From assembly GCA_963691655.1 (NCBI GenBank), contig OY829326.1:145656998-145720997 (forward strand): a DNA stretch of 64,000 nucleotides. Direction: 5' to 3'. The position numbers were made by a program, and so were the translations under genes. This document shows positions 21,701-32,973 of this stretch, in pieces. This stretch comes from Toxonevra muliebris (lineage: Eukaryota; Arthropoda; Insecta; Diptera; Pallopteridae). The notes under the pieces are model-generated. The model did no database searches, was not told the origin of the DNA, and saw only the letters and a list, made by a program, of their open reading frames with translations. Every line of letters begins with the position of its first letter. Positions within the stretch are counted from its first letter, which is position 1.

Positions 21701-24452
21701 ATTATTAACTATCCAACTTGATACCCCCTCCGTTCAATAACCAGGTACCCGGGTACCCACTACAATCAATATATATAAATGACGGGTTTATACATCCTTA
21801 AGAGACTGTTTATTAAAGTATTTAGATAATTTGACTTTTAAATTGATAATAGACAATATAGTTTGTAATTTCTTTTATTTAAACAATAATTCTTATTATA
21901 AACAATAGCAAAAATAGTAAGTAAGAAAAACATAACTTCGTTTTTATTTATTTTAGTAATATTGTTTTCCATTCTTTTACTATTTATTTATTTATATTAT
22001 TTTATTTATTATGATACAGTGCCATATAAAAATTGAAGTACATTAAATTATTTCGTACATCCTTCACATGTCGTGGTTGTAATACAGTGTTCACCACAAA
22101 TAGGGTTCTCACATACCGAACATATTTTTCTAAGTTTGCGACGTTTTTTAAATTCACTTTGGGGACATTCATAGCATACACCAGTAATCTTTTTTCTCCC
22201 AGTTGAATCGCGCTGCGTCTGAGGTGTCAATGATACAGATGATGTTAGCTGCGCATTCGGATTGACAGCTCGACCAAGAAACGATTCAATCGCCACTTTC
22301 GTTGAGAAATGCCTCATAATTGGTGCATTATGCAAACGGCTTTCAACGAATGGAGTACACAGCTCTCTGCCCAATTGCCGATAAAATAATCGTCGTTCAT
22401 ACGATTTTTTAACAAGCATGTTATTATTCTCATAATACAGAATATATGCTGCAAGGCAGGCAATATCGAGAATATTGTAAAAAAATGCTTGAGGCCACCT
22501 TTGAGTTGATCTTTTTGTAGTATATCTACTAAGCATTTTATCCATCGTGTCTACTCCAGCTTTAGACCAGTTATAAAACTCAATAATTTCGGGTTTTTTC
22601 TTTGCACTATCACTAATTTTTGCTTCATGATGCATTGATGATAGCATAATTACTACCTTGTTTTTTTTTTGGCACATAACTACTTAGGGTAACTTTTTCA
22701 TGAAAGCCAAACACAGTGGATAATTCTTCTCGCGTTTTTGATACAGCTTGTAGAATTCCAACTGAACACGTCTTTTTCTTTTCGTGCGAAATGGAAGGGG
22801 GAAAGGGACATCTATATATCACATATACGTGGGTACCCGGCTACCCGGTCATTGAACGAATGGTGAAAGTTTGGTCATTGACCGGACGGTTACAAAAAAC
22901 TCTCTCAAATTCCCTAATTTTTAATTTTACCACATAACAACACTTTACATTGAACTGAGAACATCCCAATTGTTATTTTGCTTGCGTATCGTAATACTTC
23001 ACCAGATCTACAATGACTCTATAAATTATTGGGAAGGCGATTTGAAACTCGAGTGACAAAATTAATGTATGAAAAATGTATAAATTAGAAAAAAATATTT
23101 AATTCCAATAGTTAGCAGTTTTATACAATTTTTTATTTGTTTTCGCAAATGTAATTAGTAAAGCTTTAATTTTAAAAGATTCTTAAAAAAATTTCGTACA
23201 GGAACTTGTGTGACAAGACAATGTATTTAGAATTATTTTAATTAATTAATATTAAAGAACCGAAAGCTCTTTAGACCCTTACACTCAATGGTACAAAGCA
23301 AAAATGTGTAATAAAATAGAAACTGGTTTTTGTTGTACGATTGAAACGCAAGTGATTGTGTCAGACATTGCCAAATATTTTTAGAACTGATTGTGTAACA
23401 GCTCAAAATTTTATTGGTCATTAAGTTATCCAAAAAGATTCGCAATCTACCATGACGTGCAGTTCTACCTTGAATATTTTCTTAAAGTATTAGCAAGCGT
23501 TTGTTCCTCCATTAGCCATTGTCTACCTCCAATTGTGTAGTATTTATTTGTATTCTCTTTAAAAAACAAAAACACTACTAAAATTCTTCTTATTATCCAA
23601 TCTTATTTCAATGATACTTACAAAGTTGTATCTAATTGAAAAATAATAGAGAAACTACTTAGGAAAAGCTAAATATGTGTAAGCCTCAGGTCGTTTTGGG
23701 CGCATTTTTAAAGTTTTTTTTCTTACAGATTGAGAAGCTTATATCTATGAAACAGCAAAAAACACAAAGCACGTTTAAGGATATGTAAAATATTTTATTA
23801 CATAACAGCTGAATGTATCCAAAAACTTTTTCATACATATTTGAAATAAATTTTGGGTCTGCGACACTTTGGAAATAACTAGTCTATTATTGTCGAGCTT
23901 ATAACAAATATAAAAATAAGAATAACTCACATTCAATCCATATTGAATTTGTTCCTTCACATTTAATTCTGTTGGATCTTGTATATGTGCAGTTGTATCA
24001 CAAATTCCCACTGAAGATTCTTCTTCTTCTTCTTCGAAGGAAATGTCTTCCGTTTCGGAATGTGTTAACTCAGACACCGATTCATCATCAGCAATGAGAA
24101 CCTGCTCAAAGGGTTCCAATGAATCACATGTGTTCATATCATCATCATCATCCTCATCCGGAAGATCAAATTGTTGTTCCACATCACATTCACCATTTTG
24201 CACTTCATTATTCTCGGCATCTTTTTGCTTATGCACTTCAACTTCTTCCACGTTCTGCGTTTCCTCCCAGCTAAAATGCCAAATTTGCATATGCTCAGGA
24301 AATTCTGCAAGAGTGCAAAGTGGGTGCTCCTCACAAAGTGTACATTCAATTGCATACGCTTCTCCAGCACAGTCCCAAGTGTAAACTTCACCGCATTTTA
24401 GCCGCTGTATTTGTTGTTGCTGAGCACTGAGTGCGAGTACCGTCGTCATCAT
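15734..24452 (-). CDS. Multi-MADF C2H2 zinc-finger protein (9 coding exons)
   Basis: Exons in transcript order: 23931-24452, 18945-19262, 18425-18874, 18058-18366, 17883-17999, 17678-17794, 17252-17371, 16853-17167, 15734-16789. They give 3324 nt, 1107 aa. Every exon is a multiple of three and every intron is phase 0. Exon 1 has an atypical Cys/His cluster (ECTLCEEHPLC...HMQIWH) and an acidic tail. Exon 2 holds MADF 1 (LIELYKYYPRLWDQSHPEF). Exon 3 holds MADF 2 and one C2H2 finger. Exons 4-7 are acidic linkers. Exon 8 holds MADF 3 (LIALYKQRPQLWNPNH). Exon 9 holds MADF 4 (IIEIYKTRPQLWDTDH) and seven C2H2 fingers. MADF is a Myb/SANT-like DNA-binding fold expanded in insects, so a sequence-specific nuclear regulator is likely. 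Exon 3 could instead start at 18835. Linking exon 1 across a 4.7-kb intron rests on phase and domain logic. I do not recognise a named ortholog. Confidence 0.8.
17550..17640 (-). mobile_element. SINE-like, tRNA-derived fragment
   Basis: Read on the minus strand, the piece has a polymerase III A-box-like GGTGGTATTGGCAGCG and a degenerate B-box-like GGGGTTAAGAGCC, then CGC and a run of A. This is the layout of a small tRNA-derived SINE. It lies in the 306-nt intron between exons 6 and 7 of the MADF gene. A second tRNA-like snippet (GGTGGTGCGGTCGCC, about 17421-17435) is nearby. Confidence 0.35.
20014..21030 (+). mobile_element. LINE fragment with RNase H domain
   Basis: Frame 20030-20491 encodes RVFTDGSRTEFGSGSGVFF, then AEIFAIIKAMNHV and VLSDSQA. 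These are the D, E and D motifs of RNase HI as found at the C-terminus of I/R1/Loa-type LINE ORF2. The segment before it (PPLDIFAKGESIKAICRL) is the usual linker after the reverse transcriptase. The frame then shifts, and further pieces appear in frames 20421-20696 and 20603-21034, including CASCGLEEECEETADHFL. Those Cys/His residues match the ORF2 C-terminal CCHC-like motif. It is a decayed 5'-truncated copy. Confidence 0.7.
21538..22889 (-). mobile_element. Decayed piggyBac transposon
   Basis: The 17-bp terminal inverted repeats are CCGTCCGGTCAATGACC at 21538-21554 and its complement at 22873-22889. The left flank is TTAA and the right flank TTAC, presumably a mutated TTAA. Subterminal repeats carry GGGTACCCGGGTACCC-type sequence at about 21555-21570 and 21750-21762, and at 22830-22850. 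The interior encodes only the C-terminal part of a transposase on the minus strand. It is about 1.35 kb, against roughly 2.4 kb for complete elements. Confidence 0.75.
22048..22822 (-). pseudogene. piggyBac transposase, C-terminal remnant with frameshift
   Basis: Two overlapping minus-strand frames (22625-22822 and 22048-22677) meet at a run of A/T near 22660-22672, which marks a frameshift. The second frame has FYNWSKAGVDTMDKML, which contains the third catalytic aspartate of the piggyBac DDE/D domain. It also has RWPQAFFYNILDIACLAAYI and a C-terminal cysteine-rich domain (CYECPQ...CSVCENPICGEHC) that binds the transposon end in known piggyBac proteins. The N-terminal half and the first two catalytic aspartates are missing, so it cannot be active. 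Confidence 0.8.
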
Positions 24453-25079
24453 TCATTAATTGTATCGTTTATTTTAGTTTTTTTTTATTGTATTTTAGTA
24501 CTTTATTGTTTTCTTTTTTTCATATTCATTAAGTGGGGAAAACTTGCTAAATAACAAATGTGATGATAAATTATCGAAATATAAACAAAAACGTAAAAAT
24601 ATAATAAAACAACAAAAATTGATGACGTCCCACAACGCGAACACACGAAATGAAAATAGTATAGGCAACAAAAGAAGATTATTACGCTCTAAGTACGATG
24701 CGATGGAAAAGTTGAATGAACGAAAAAATTAAATATACAAAATGTAAGAGCAATCAACAAGTGGTGGCTGAAGTCACACAGGTATCTATATATATGTATT
24801 AGATGAGATTTCACTGCAGCGCTAAATGTGTGAGAATGAGAAAGCGGGTGTCCCAATCAGCTGCGAATGAGAACGTGTGAGAGAAACTATTGCTGGTACA
24901 ATGCTGCCACAATACACAAACTACTGTATCGCGTATATACAATAGTAGCACCTAAAAAAATATTACAGCTTAGATTTTTTTGAACCCTAACTGCAAAAAG
25001 CAGACATTTCATATTTTCAAATTTTTCAGAACTTACAAACTATAGGCGAAATTACAATTTTTATTACATTTTATATATA
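24453..25079. other. 5' flank of the MADF gene
   Basis: It probably holds the promoter and 5' UTR of the minus-strand MADF gene. The frame 24544-24732 is Lys/Asn-rich and shows no domain. The first copy of a 101-bp direct repeat is at 24871-24971. Confidence 0.35.
24871..24971 (+). repeat. Direct repeat, copy 1
   Basis: It starts GAACGTGTGAGAGAAACTAT and ends AATATTACAGCTT. It matches 26004-26104 with about a dozen differences and small gaps. The pair flanks the Tc1-like element. Confidence 0.7.
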
Positions 25080-25845
25080 CAGTATACCGCCAAACCATTA
25101 GAAACACCACAAATTTCCTTTAATTTTGTTCGTAAATGCAGAGAGTTTTAATAGTTTTAAAAAGATTTTTGGGACCGATTTGTCAAGTAACAATGGAAAA
25201 GTTTATCGTTACTGTGGAAATTTAGTTAATCCAAGGATTCGTTTTTGGATAAAAAAAGTTTTAGCTTTGACTTTCAAAAATTTTGTTTTTTATTTGCATT
25301 TTTAGCTCACTTCCTATGTCTCCTCCGTAAAGAGGCGACTAAAAAAAATATTTTCACCTTAATTTAATCGTGCCTTGTCATCTTTCCACAATGTGTTATT
25401 GGCGCAAAAACCTTTGTTATTGTAGTCTATTATCTTTATAGAATTAGAACCAACAAACTTTTTGGACAATACCATCTTCTGGAAGGACAGGCTCATGGTA
25501 AGAAAAAAATAGAGGAATCTAAATTTTTTGAGTATCCTTTTTAAGGCGACTCTGACCCTTGTAGAGCTATTGAAGTCAATTGACAGGTATAGAATATTCG
25601 GGGGATATTTACGAACTTATGGTACAAGCAAAAAAAAAAAATTAAAAATGGTCAAAGTTATCACTGATTTGTACCATAATACTTCAAAAGACATAGGTTT
25701 GGTGAAGAGAAGAGGGTTAAGGTTAAACTTCCTCATTATTACTTGACTAATCGGTCTCAAATTGTCACTAGAAAATAAATTCACTGCATTTACTATTAGA
25801 ATTAGTGGAAATTTGTGGTGTTTCTAATGGTTTGGCAGTAGACTG
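25080..25845. mobile_element. Tc1-like element, non-autonomous
   Basis: The ends are CAGTATACCGCC on the left and, read inverted, CAGTCTACTGCC on the right. Both continue into a shared segment of about 30 bp (AAACCATTAGAAACACCACA, then AATTTCC). TA dinucleotides flank both ends (25078-25079, 25846-25847), as for Tc1/mariner insertions. The interior of about 690 bp has no intact transposase. Confidence 0.75.
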
Positions 25846-26003
25846 TATTTGTTATTGTGATAGCAGAAATTTGTTTTTGCAAAGATGCAAGACCGTTTGC
25901 ACCAGACCGTGAATACACCTTATATAACTTTTGTAACTTTCCATATCGAGCTATGCTGAGTGAAATTTACAGGATAACTTCGTATGGCGTTATATGGAAA
26001 ATT

Positions 26004-26104
26004 GAACGTGTGAGAGAAACTATTGCTGGTGCAATGCTGCCAAAATACACAAACTACTGTATCGTATAGATATAACAGTGGTAGCCAACAAAATATTACA
26101 GCTT
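26004..26104 (+). repeat. Direct repeat, copy 2
   Basis: Second copy of the 24871-24971 unit, same orientation, 1133 bp away. See copy 1. Confidence 0.7.
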
Positions 26105-29100
26105 CAAATTTTCCAGAAAAGGCAATAAGCTATAGGTGTATTCACGATATAGCATAAATAGTATTGCATCATTGCAAATGCAGATTCTTTCATTTGCAAG
26201 TGTTTTTTCAATCAGTTTTCTCCATAAGTATCTCATTGTTTTTCTACAGTGTTCCGACCAAGACTACAATTTTTTCTTTTTCAAATGCCGATAACTCAAA
26301 AACTACTAATCCAATTATTTTCTAATGTTTACCAAAAACATTGCATTTTGCGAGATCTTTCCAACCACGGCATTACGCGAAATTCGGAAGTAATGGGCAA
26401 AAGTCAAAAGGTGTTCCAACCTCTCTATCCATTCCTCTACATATTTCAATTAAAAGATTGCAGCGGACTTTGCTCAACGCTTGATTTTATTGAAAGCATA
26501 TAAGTATAATAGAATATTTAATAACATTATTATTAGGTATTATTATTTAATAACATTCAAGTATAAGTTTTTATTTTTTATGAACTTGTAGTTTCTCATT
26601 TTATATATTCGGATAATATGTGTGTGCTTCTTGTATCGAGTTTCAATAGTTACAATTTTGTGTTAGGTATATGAATATTATGAATATTTATTATTTTTAT
26701 ACGAATCAAAAGAAATTTGAAATCTTTGTGTTTCTTAGCAATGAATTTAAAATCGAATCCCAAACAACAGCAACATTTTCTTTATGTAGATTGCAATTTT
26801 ATTTAGATAATATTTTAACAGATCCAATTATTTTTTATAACTTTAAAATATTAATGATAAAAATTAATTAATACACACAATTTTTGCTTTGAGTAATTCA
26901 AACTACATTTAGAGTATTAGTATACATACATGAGTTGATTAAATATATAGTTGATTAAATATATATATGCATTGTATTTAACATTGATATTTTAAATATT
27001 TATTATATCATTTTTATTTAAGATTTTTTCTTGCAACAAGTAGTAAATTATTTGATCATACTTTGTAATAATTGTATGTATGTACTGAATTTGTATTTAA
27101 TTTACATACTACATAAATAATTTGTATTTATTGTGATTCACATTTTCATCTAGTAGGGTAGTTTTCTTTTTAAAAGTAAAATCAAAATCAATTTATAAAT
27201 AAAAATGGCAGATTTTTACTAGAGGAATTACTTAAAGTTTACATTTTACATATAAAATATATTTAATGGATGGTTTTGCTGACTTTGGCTTAGATTTTCT
27301 TCAAATAAAAAAACAATTAATGAATATTATTAAAACATACGTGTGTGTGTGTGTATGAGGAACAATGTTCCTCCTCAACGGCATTCATTTTAACCTGTAA
27401 GCAAAGCGTGAATTGAAATTTTAATCTGCAATAAAATTTAATGCCAACTTACCCATTTTGTTTAGAGCTATTTTTTATTAACGGCTACCTTTCTTTTTCT
27501 AGATTTTCCTTCCTGGCTTCTTGTTGGACACAGCACTTTCAATTTTCAAACTAAACACCAACTCCTACAGCTCTGTGGCTTTTATACCATCATATTTTGC
27601 TCCATTTTTAACATTCTTATATAATAAAAGTATAATGCTGTACGAATACAATTTAAATTTCACGCCTAAATAACTTCAACTTAATCATTTTGCATTTGAT
27701 TTAATTTGGAATTGATTGAATTTTTCTTATCACAAATGCGCACCATGCGCTCAAAGCGCAAGTAGAGTATCCTTTTTGTAAGTATGTATATCGTGTGTTT
27801 GCCTAGCTACATATGCATGCATGTATGCATGATGTATTCTTTTCCATTTTATTATTGTTAAATTTATATGTATGTCTTATATTCTTTTTTTTATTTTAAT
27901 TGAACTAAATATTGCGTCACATATACGTACACAGATGGACAAAATAATAAGTTTTATTTAGTAAAATTGTTCCAATTGTTAACACTTTATTACAAATTAG
28001 ACTTTGATATTATTAATGATTTAGTTAATAGATGGTTTAAAAGCCACATTAAATTTATGAGGAGTAGCAATTGATTTTGAGACCGAGCGAAGAGGCAACA
28101 TCCATGGGTCATAGTAGTTCTTTTCTTTAATGCAGATTTTAATGGCTAAAAGAGTAATAAAGCCTACCAAAAAATAGAATGATTATCAGAAACAGCGTAT
28201 TAATGGATGGTCTAATTACCTGGAATGGGTTTCTTTGACTCTAGCTCAAAACCAAAAAGCTATGTGGAGTTTTGATTTTTGCCTTTCGATCCTAAATATA
28301 AAAATCAAAAAAATGACTAAAGCTTCTTAAGCATAAAAAATAAGAAAGTAATTATTATGTCTGAGCAAGCAAATAAAAATCAAAATGTCATTATAATTTT
28401 CGAGCAAAAAAAGAAATATCAACAGGTAAAAACTATTTTAAAATTTTAGTGGTAACGGTCAAAAAGAAAAAAAAAAATGTTTAATGATTTCCACAGAGCA
28501 AACAGTATAATTTTTATTCATTTGATATTATTCTCCGATATTTAGAAAACTTTGATTTTTTTATTAAAATACATAGCTCAAAATAGTTATTATTTTCGGT
28601 CCCTGCTAGAAATTACTAATCTATCTAGTCAGAATATTTCTTTCGATTCAGCACAGTGGACGTGGGTGACTTGAATTGATATGGACTGGGAGAAAAATAG
28701 TAACAAATTTTTAAATGGAGAAGTGAACTTCGTTCGTTTCGTCGTTTTTTCGTTCGACGCTCTAAGTCAAAGAATTTAATGTTCACTCACAAATAGAATT
28801 TTCAAGCATTGGGACAGCTCTGATATGATTTGAAAATATTTTTCATGATATGATCGATGACGGATTTAGAAGGGGGCTATGGGAACTGTTGCCCTTCCAA
28901 AAATTAGAAGACTAATTACATTTATTTTTTGTGTCGGAGAGCGGGAGTCAGCAGAAGTCAAGGGGCAGTTGAATTTAAATAAATGGACGTGACACCATCC
29001 ATACAAATGAAATACTTGCAGAGACTTAACGACGAAATACTTGAAACTGAAACCAAAAGAAAGTAATGAAATTTTGCGTATGAAGTAATAGTAATTGAGG

Positions 29101-29131
29101 AAAATATAGTAGTTTTTAGACAAATAAACGT
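26105..29131. other. Intergenic, nothing recognised
   Basis: AT-rich sequence with a short GT microsatellite at about 27342-27354 and no supported gene. Short open frames (for example 26249-26503 and 28866-29138) carry no motif. Confidence 0.5.
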
Positions 29132-29139
29132 GATGCAAC

Positions 29140-29905
29140 TAGTGATGATTCGATACAAGTAAATACAAGTTTTTTTTCATTCGATTCAAGTCTTTTTTTA
29201 CTCGATGCTATAACATAAGTATTTTACTTGGGGTCGGAAAAAAGGGTCAGTATCGGATACTCCATACTTTTGGAAAACACTTATTTAAAAAACTTAAATA
29301 TTGCTATACAATATTTAAAATTGTGGATCATTTTACAATATTTTACAGCATTCAATAATATATTTCAAAATGCTACTGCAGAATTATTCAAAATATTTCA
29401 GTCCATATTGCAATATTTCTCTATATGACAATATTGCAGTACAGTATTGAAGTTCTAGAAGATATTTCCGGCCACGCATGTAGAACATAATGTTTATTGA
29501 AACCTTTTCATTAAAATAAAAAAAAATTTTTAACTAGCTTTAATCTGTTGATTAGTTTTCCTTCTATTATAAATTTTCTAGCGATTTGCTAGAAAATTAA
29601 CGTCATTTCTATATGATTCACGTGTTTCCAGTGGAAATATCTCAAAACCATGATTAATTGGAAAAAACTCGTGTTGAGTACTGTACACTGAAGGCTCAAC
29701 CATGTTGTATCACAATGGACCGTTCTGTCCTGAATGTTTCCCTGACAACCACTTAAAAAAAGAGTAATTTGTCTCTTTAAACGAGTATGCGATACAAGTA
29801 CATATTCGATACTTTTTTCCGATATTTTCGGTAGCATCGATACTTTTATTCGATACAAGTAATGAGTAAAAGAATCGATACTATGTGGGCATCGAATCAA
29901 CACTA
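29140..29905. mobile_element. hAT-like non-autonomous element
   Basis: The 8-bp target duplication GATGCAAC is exact at 29132-29139 and 29906-29913. The inverted ends are TAGTGATGATTCGATAC on the left and TAGTGTTGATTCGATGC (inverted) on the right. An 8-bp duplication with TAGTG-type ends is characteristic of the hAT superfamily. TCGATACAAGT-like motifs recur near both ends. No transposase is encoded. Confidence 0.8.
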
Positions 29906-30059
29906 GATGCAACTCATACAAATGAAATACTTTAAACGAAATATCTTCTTCTTTTTTATATATTAATTTCTTATATAGGACAAGAAATATTTTCTTTCTT
30001 ATTACCCAAACTTTACCTGGGTCATCATTATCATCCTCATTTCCATTTAACACCTAGTG

Positions 30060-31060
30060 GTGCACAGGGCCTCTACAAAGCATCTCCAGCGGGTTCGGTT
30101 GTTAGCTAGCGCCTTCACTTTACTCCATGTTTTCCCTGTTTGCTCTATGTCCTTAAATAGACTGCGTTTCTACGTGATCTTTGGGCGTCTCGCTTTTTAG
30201 ACCCTTGCGGATTCTAGTTTAGAGCTTGGCGACAAATTTCATAAAGATCTGTACGTAGTGTGCGGCCAACCTATTTCTATTTTCTGCATTTTATTTGAAC
30301 AGAAATTTGTGTTGCTGATCACGTTTTGCCACCAGATGCGTAGTATTTGGCGTAGGCAACGGTGGACAAACCATTGCAGGTTATGAGATAGGACTTCGGT
30401 GGTAAGCCAAGTTTAGCAACACAGGTATGACGATGGATTTGAAGATTTTAATTTTTTGTATTGGCGGATGTTAAATGTGAGCTCCAAATGGTGTGCAGCT
30501 GTGAAAATGCACCATTCGACTTTCCAATTCTCGCTTTGATATCTTGATTTGCACGGACTTCGGCTGAAATGATGCAACCTAAGTATGTGAAGCGGTCTAC
30601 GGATTTGATCGTTGTTGGTCCCACCGTGAATGTGTTCTTGAAATTTGCAGTTATCTTCATTGATTTGCTTCTGTTGGCGTTAATTTTTAATCCAACTTAT
30701 GCTGATTCGTCGGAAAGATCTTCTAGACTGCACATCAGAATGCTTAAAAGGCAGGAAGCAGATATCGTCGGCGCAGTGAAGCTCCAAGGAATACCTCCAT
30801 TTTTCCCGTCCAGTACGCCTTGCCGGACTGCGGATTCTGGGCTCAAAAGTTCTGATAAACTAACTTTGTGCAACACCCTGCATTGAAACCCGTCGTATTG
30901 CGCCTTAATGAGAGAGATTAGTTTATTTAGGATGCCGGGCTTGACTAAAGCTTCCCAAATCTTGTTGTGAAAAATAGTGTCGAAAGCAGTGCTAAAATCG
31001 ACAAATGTAAGGTGTAGGGAAGACCGCCACTCAGTAACATTGCCAGGGTCAGTAATCTTA
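30060..31060 (-). pseudogene. RTE/CR1-like LINE reverse transcriptase remnant
   Basis: The minus-strand translation carries FVDFSTAFDTIFHNKIWEAL, the first palm aspartate region of a reverse transcriptase. About 100 bases on comes a damaged RQG motif (SAVRQGVL). The part holding the YxDD box is deleted. The text then resumes with VGLKINANRSKSMKI and SVDRFTYLGCIISA, the standard segment after the catalytic box. Internal stops and the deletion make it inactive. Confidence 0.7.
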
Positions 31061-31079
31061 AAAATCTTTTTACAGCATA

Positions 31080-31740
31080 ACTACTTTTTGTATATATTTT
31101 TGTCTGAATTTAGTTTGAGTTTTAATCTGAATTTTGGTCTGAACTTCAATATGAATTTTTATTTGATTTTTGGTTTGAATTTGATATTCTCTTGGTCTGA
31201 GTTTTTGTCAAAATTCTGGTGAAAGATTTAGTCTTATATTTACTTCTTTGAGCTGAGTTGCTTTTATTCTGAGTTTTGGTAGAACTTTTATTAATAGTTT
31301 GGCGTCCTTTTTGGTCTGAGTTTTGAACTTCTTTTGACTTCAGTTTTGATCTGAATTTCGGTTTGATTTTTGGGCTGTTTTTGTTCTGAATATTTTGGTT
31401 TGAGTTTTAATCTGAATATTTTTTTGAGTGCTGATCTGAATTTGGTCTCTTTTCGATCTGAGGTTTAGTTTGCATTTTGACTTTATTTTGGTGCCTTTTT
31501 GGCTTGAGTTTTCGTTTGATTTTTGGCCTGAGTTTTGAAATAAATTATGGTATAAGTTATAGTCATATTTCTATTTTGTTTCTTGAGCTGGTTTTGTTCT
31601 GTTTTTTTTTTTCAGAGTTTGGTCGCCTTTTGGTCTGAGTTTTAATCTGACTTTGATTTGCATTTTGGTGTGTTTGTTAATCAGATTTTTGATCTGTTTT
31701 TTGAATGTGTTTCAGACTATATTTTGATCTAGTTAGTGGT
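31080..31740. repeat. Degenerate TTTTGGTCTGAGTTT minisatellite
   Basis: Over about 660 bp, variants of TTTTGGTCTGAGT (about 12-15 bp each) recur dozens of times with many substitutions and indels. All are in the same orientation. It directly adjoins the LINE remnant. Confidence 0.65.
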
Positions 31741-32969
31741 CTGATAATAATCTTATATTTGGCAAAATTAGCCCTCTCAAAACTGTCAAAGTCAAACATG
31801 CTCACTGATCATTGCTCAAATAGTATTACCATTTCATCATGGATACACATACACTCGAATAACGTTTAAGTATAAATTATTATCAAAAGCGTAGAACTAA
31901 GTCGTGGTCAACATTTACTTGAAATAATCTTTAAAAAGTAATTGGCAAGCATTTATTTATCTACTCAAATAAAAATTTCACACTCTTTTACCCTTTTCCT
32001 ATGTTTTTTTTTTTTGAAAATTAAAAACCAAACGCTTAAGAAAATACCCTTTACAATTCAATATTTGTTGACCGGTACTGGTACTCATTATTTTATCCAA
32101 TCAATTTTATGAATTTAATTTTTATTTAGTAAACTTTGAAATTGGTTTTTATTCTATACTTTTTTATTTATGGGTATTTATTTATTAGAAAGACTTAGTA
32201 AGATAACTGTAATGTTTTTTCTTCAACATATGTATTATAACATAACATATGGGCATATGTGTACAATATATGTACAAGTGCTCAAGAATTTTTTATGAAT
32301 GAAGTGTAATATACTATAATGTGTTCAATGAGCTGGATTACAATAAAAAAAAGTTTGAAAATATTATAAGTAGAAAAAAAAATTATAAAAAATTTTTGAC
32401 GTCAATGCAAAAGAATATAGAGAAAACGTTTATTAGTTCTTACGTCATTTTATTTAACATAAAATACATAATATGCATATACATATGTATAAATAACATA
32501 GTAAACTTAATATTTTTAAAACCCTCTTAGGGTTTTGTTACTCTAGACCAGTACTATCGACCTGCTTTGGTCACTTCTTCGTTAGATTCCATGGCCTTGC
32601 ACAGTGTAATTAAGAGAGAATTTTTATGTCTCAGGGTTCAATTTATGTTCAGTTTTTTTATACCATATTCCTACTTATGCACTAATTTCTGTTCAAATGA
32701 AGTATTTTATTTCGTATGTTAAGAAATATTAGAAAAGGACAAAAAGTCTTTTAAAGGGAGGCTGGAAGATTAATATATCAAAAATAAAAATTACTTTCGT
32801 TAAATTTATGCTGGCGATTACTGAACATTAATAAAGATTGGAGGAAAACTAGTATAACAGTACCTACATAGTTGAAAATATTTTGATTTAACCAATCGAA
32901 TTTCGTTTTTTGCACATTTCGGGAAATATTATTAATTTAACAGATTTCTCTAGTTCAGAGACCTAGTAG
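31741..32969. other. Intergenic spacer before the LTR element
   Basis: No gene seen. AT-rich, with homopolymer runs. The frame 32321-32530 is Lys/Asn/Ile-rich without a domain. Confidence 0.4.
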
Positions 32970-32973
32970 AATT

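Larger units (their letters stand above)
19263..23930 (-). other. First intron of the MADF zinc-finger gene
   Basis: A 4668-nt intron with GT at its 5' end (23929-23930) and AG at its 3' end (19263-19264), read on the minus strand. It carries an antisense LINE fragment (20014-21030) and a piggyBac remnant (21538-22889). Outside these I see no exon. Confidence 0.6.

Noticed and set aside
24544..24732. 61-codon Lys/Asn-rich frame
   Set aside because: Low-complexity sequence in the MADF gene upstream region, with no homology I can recognise.
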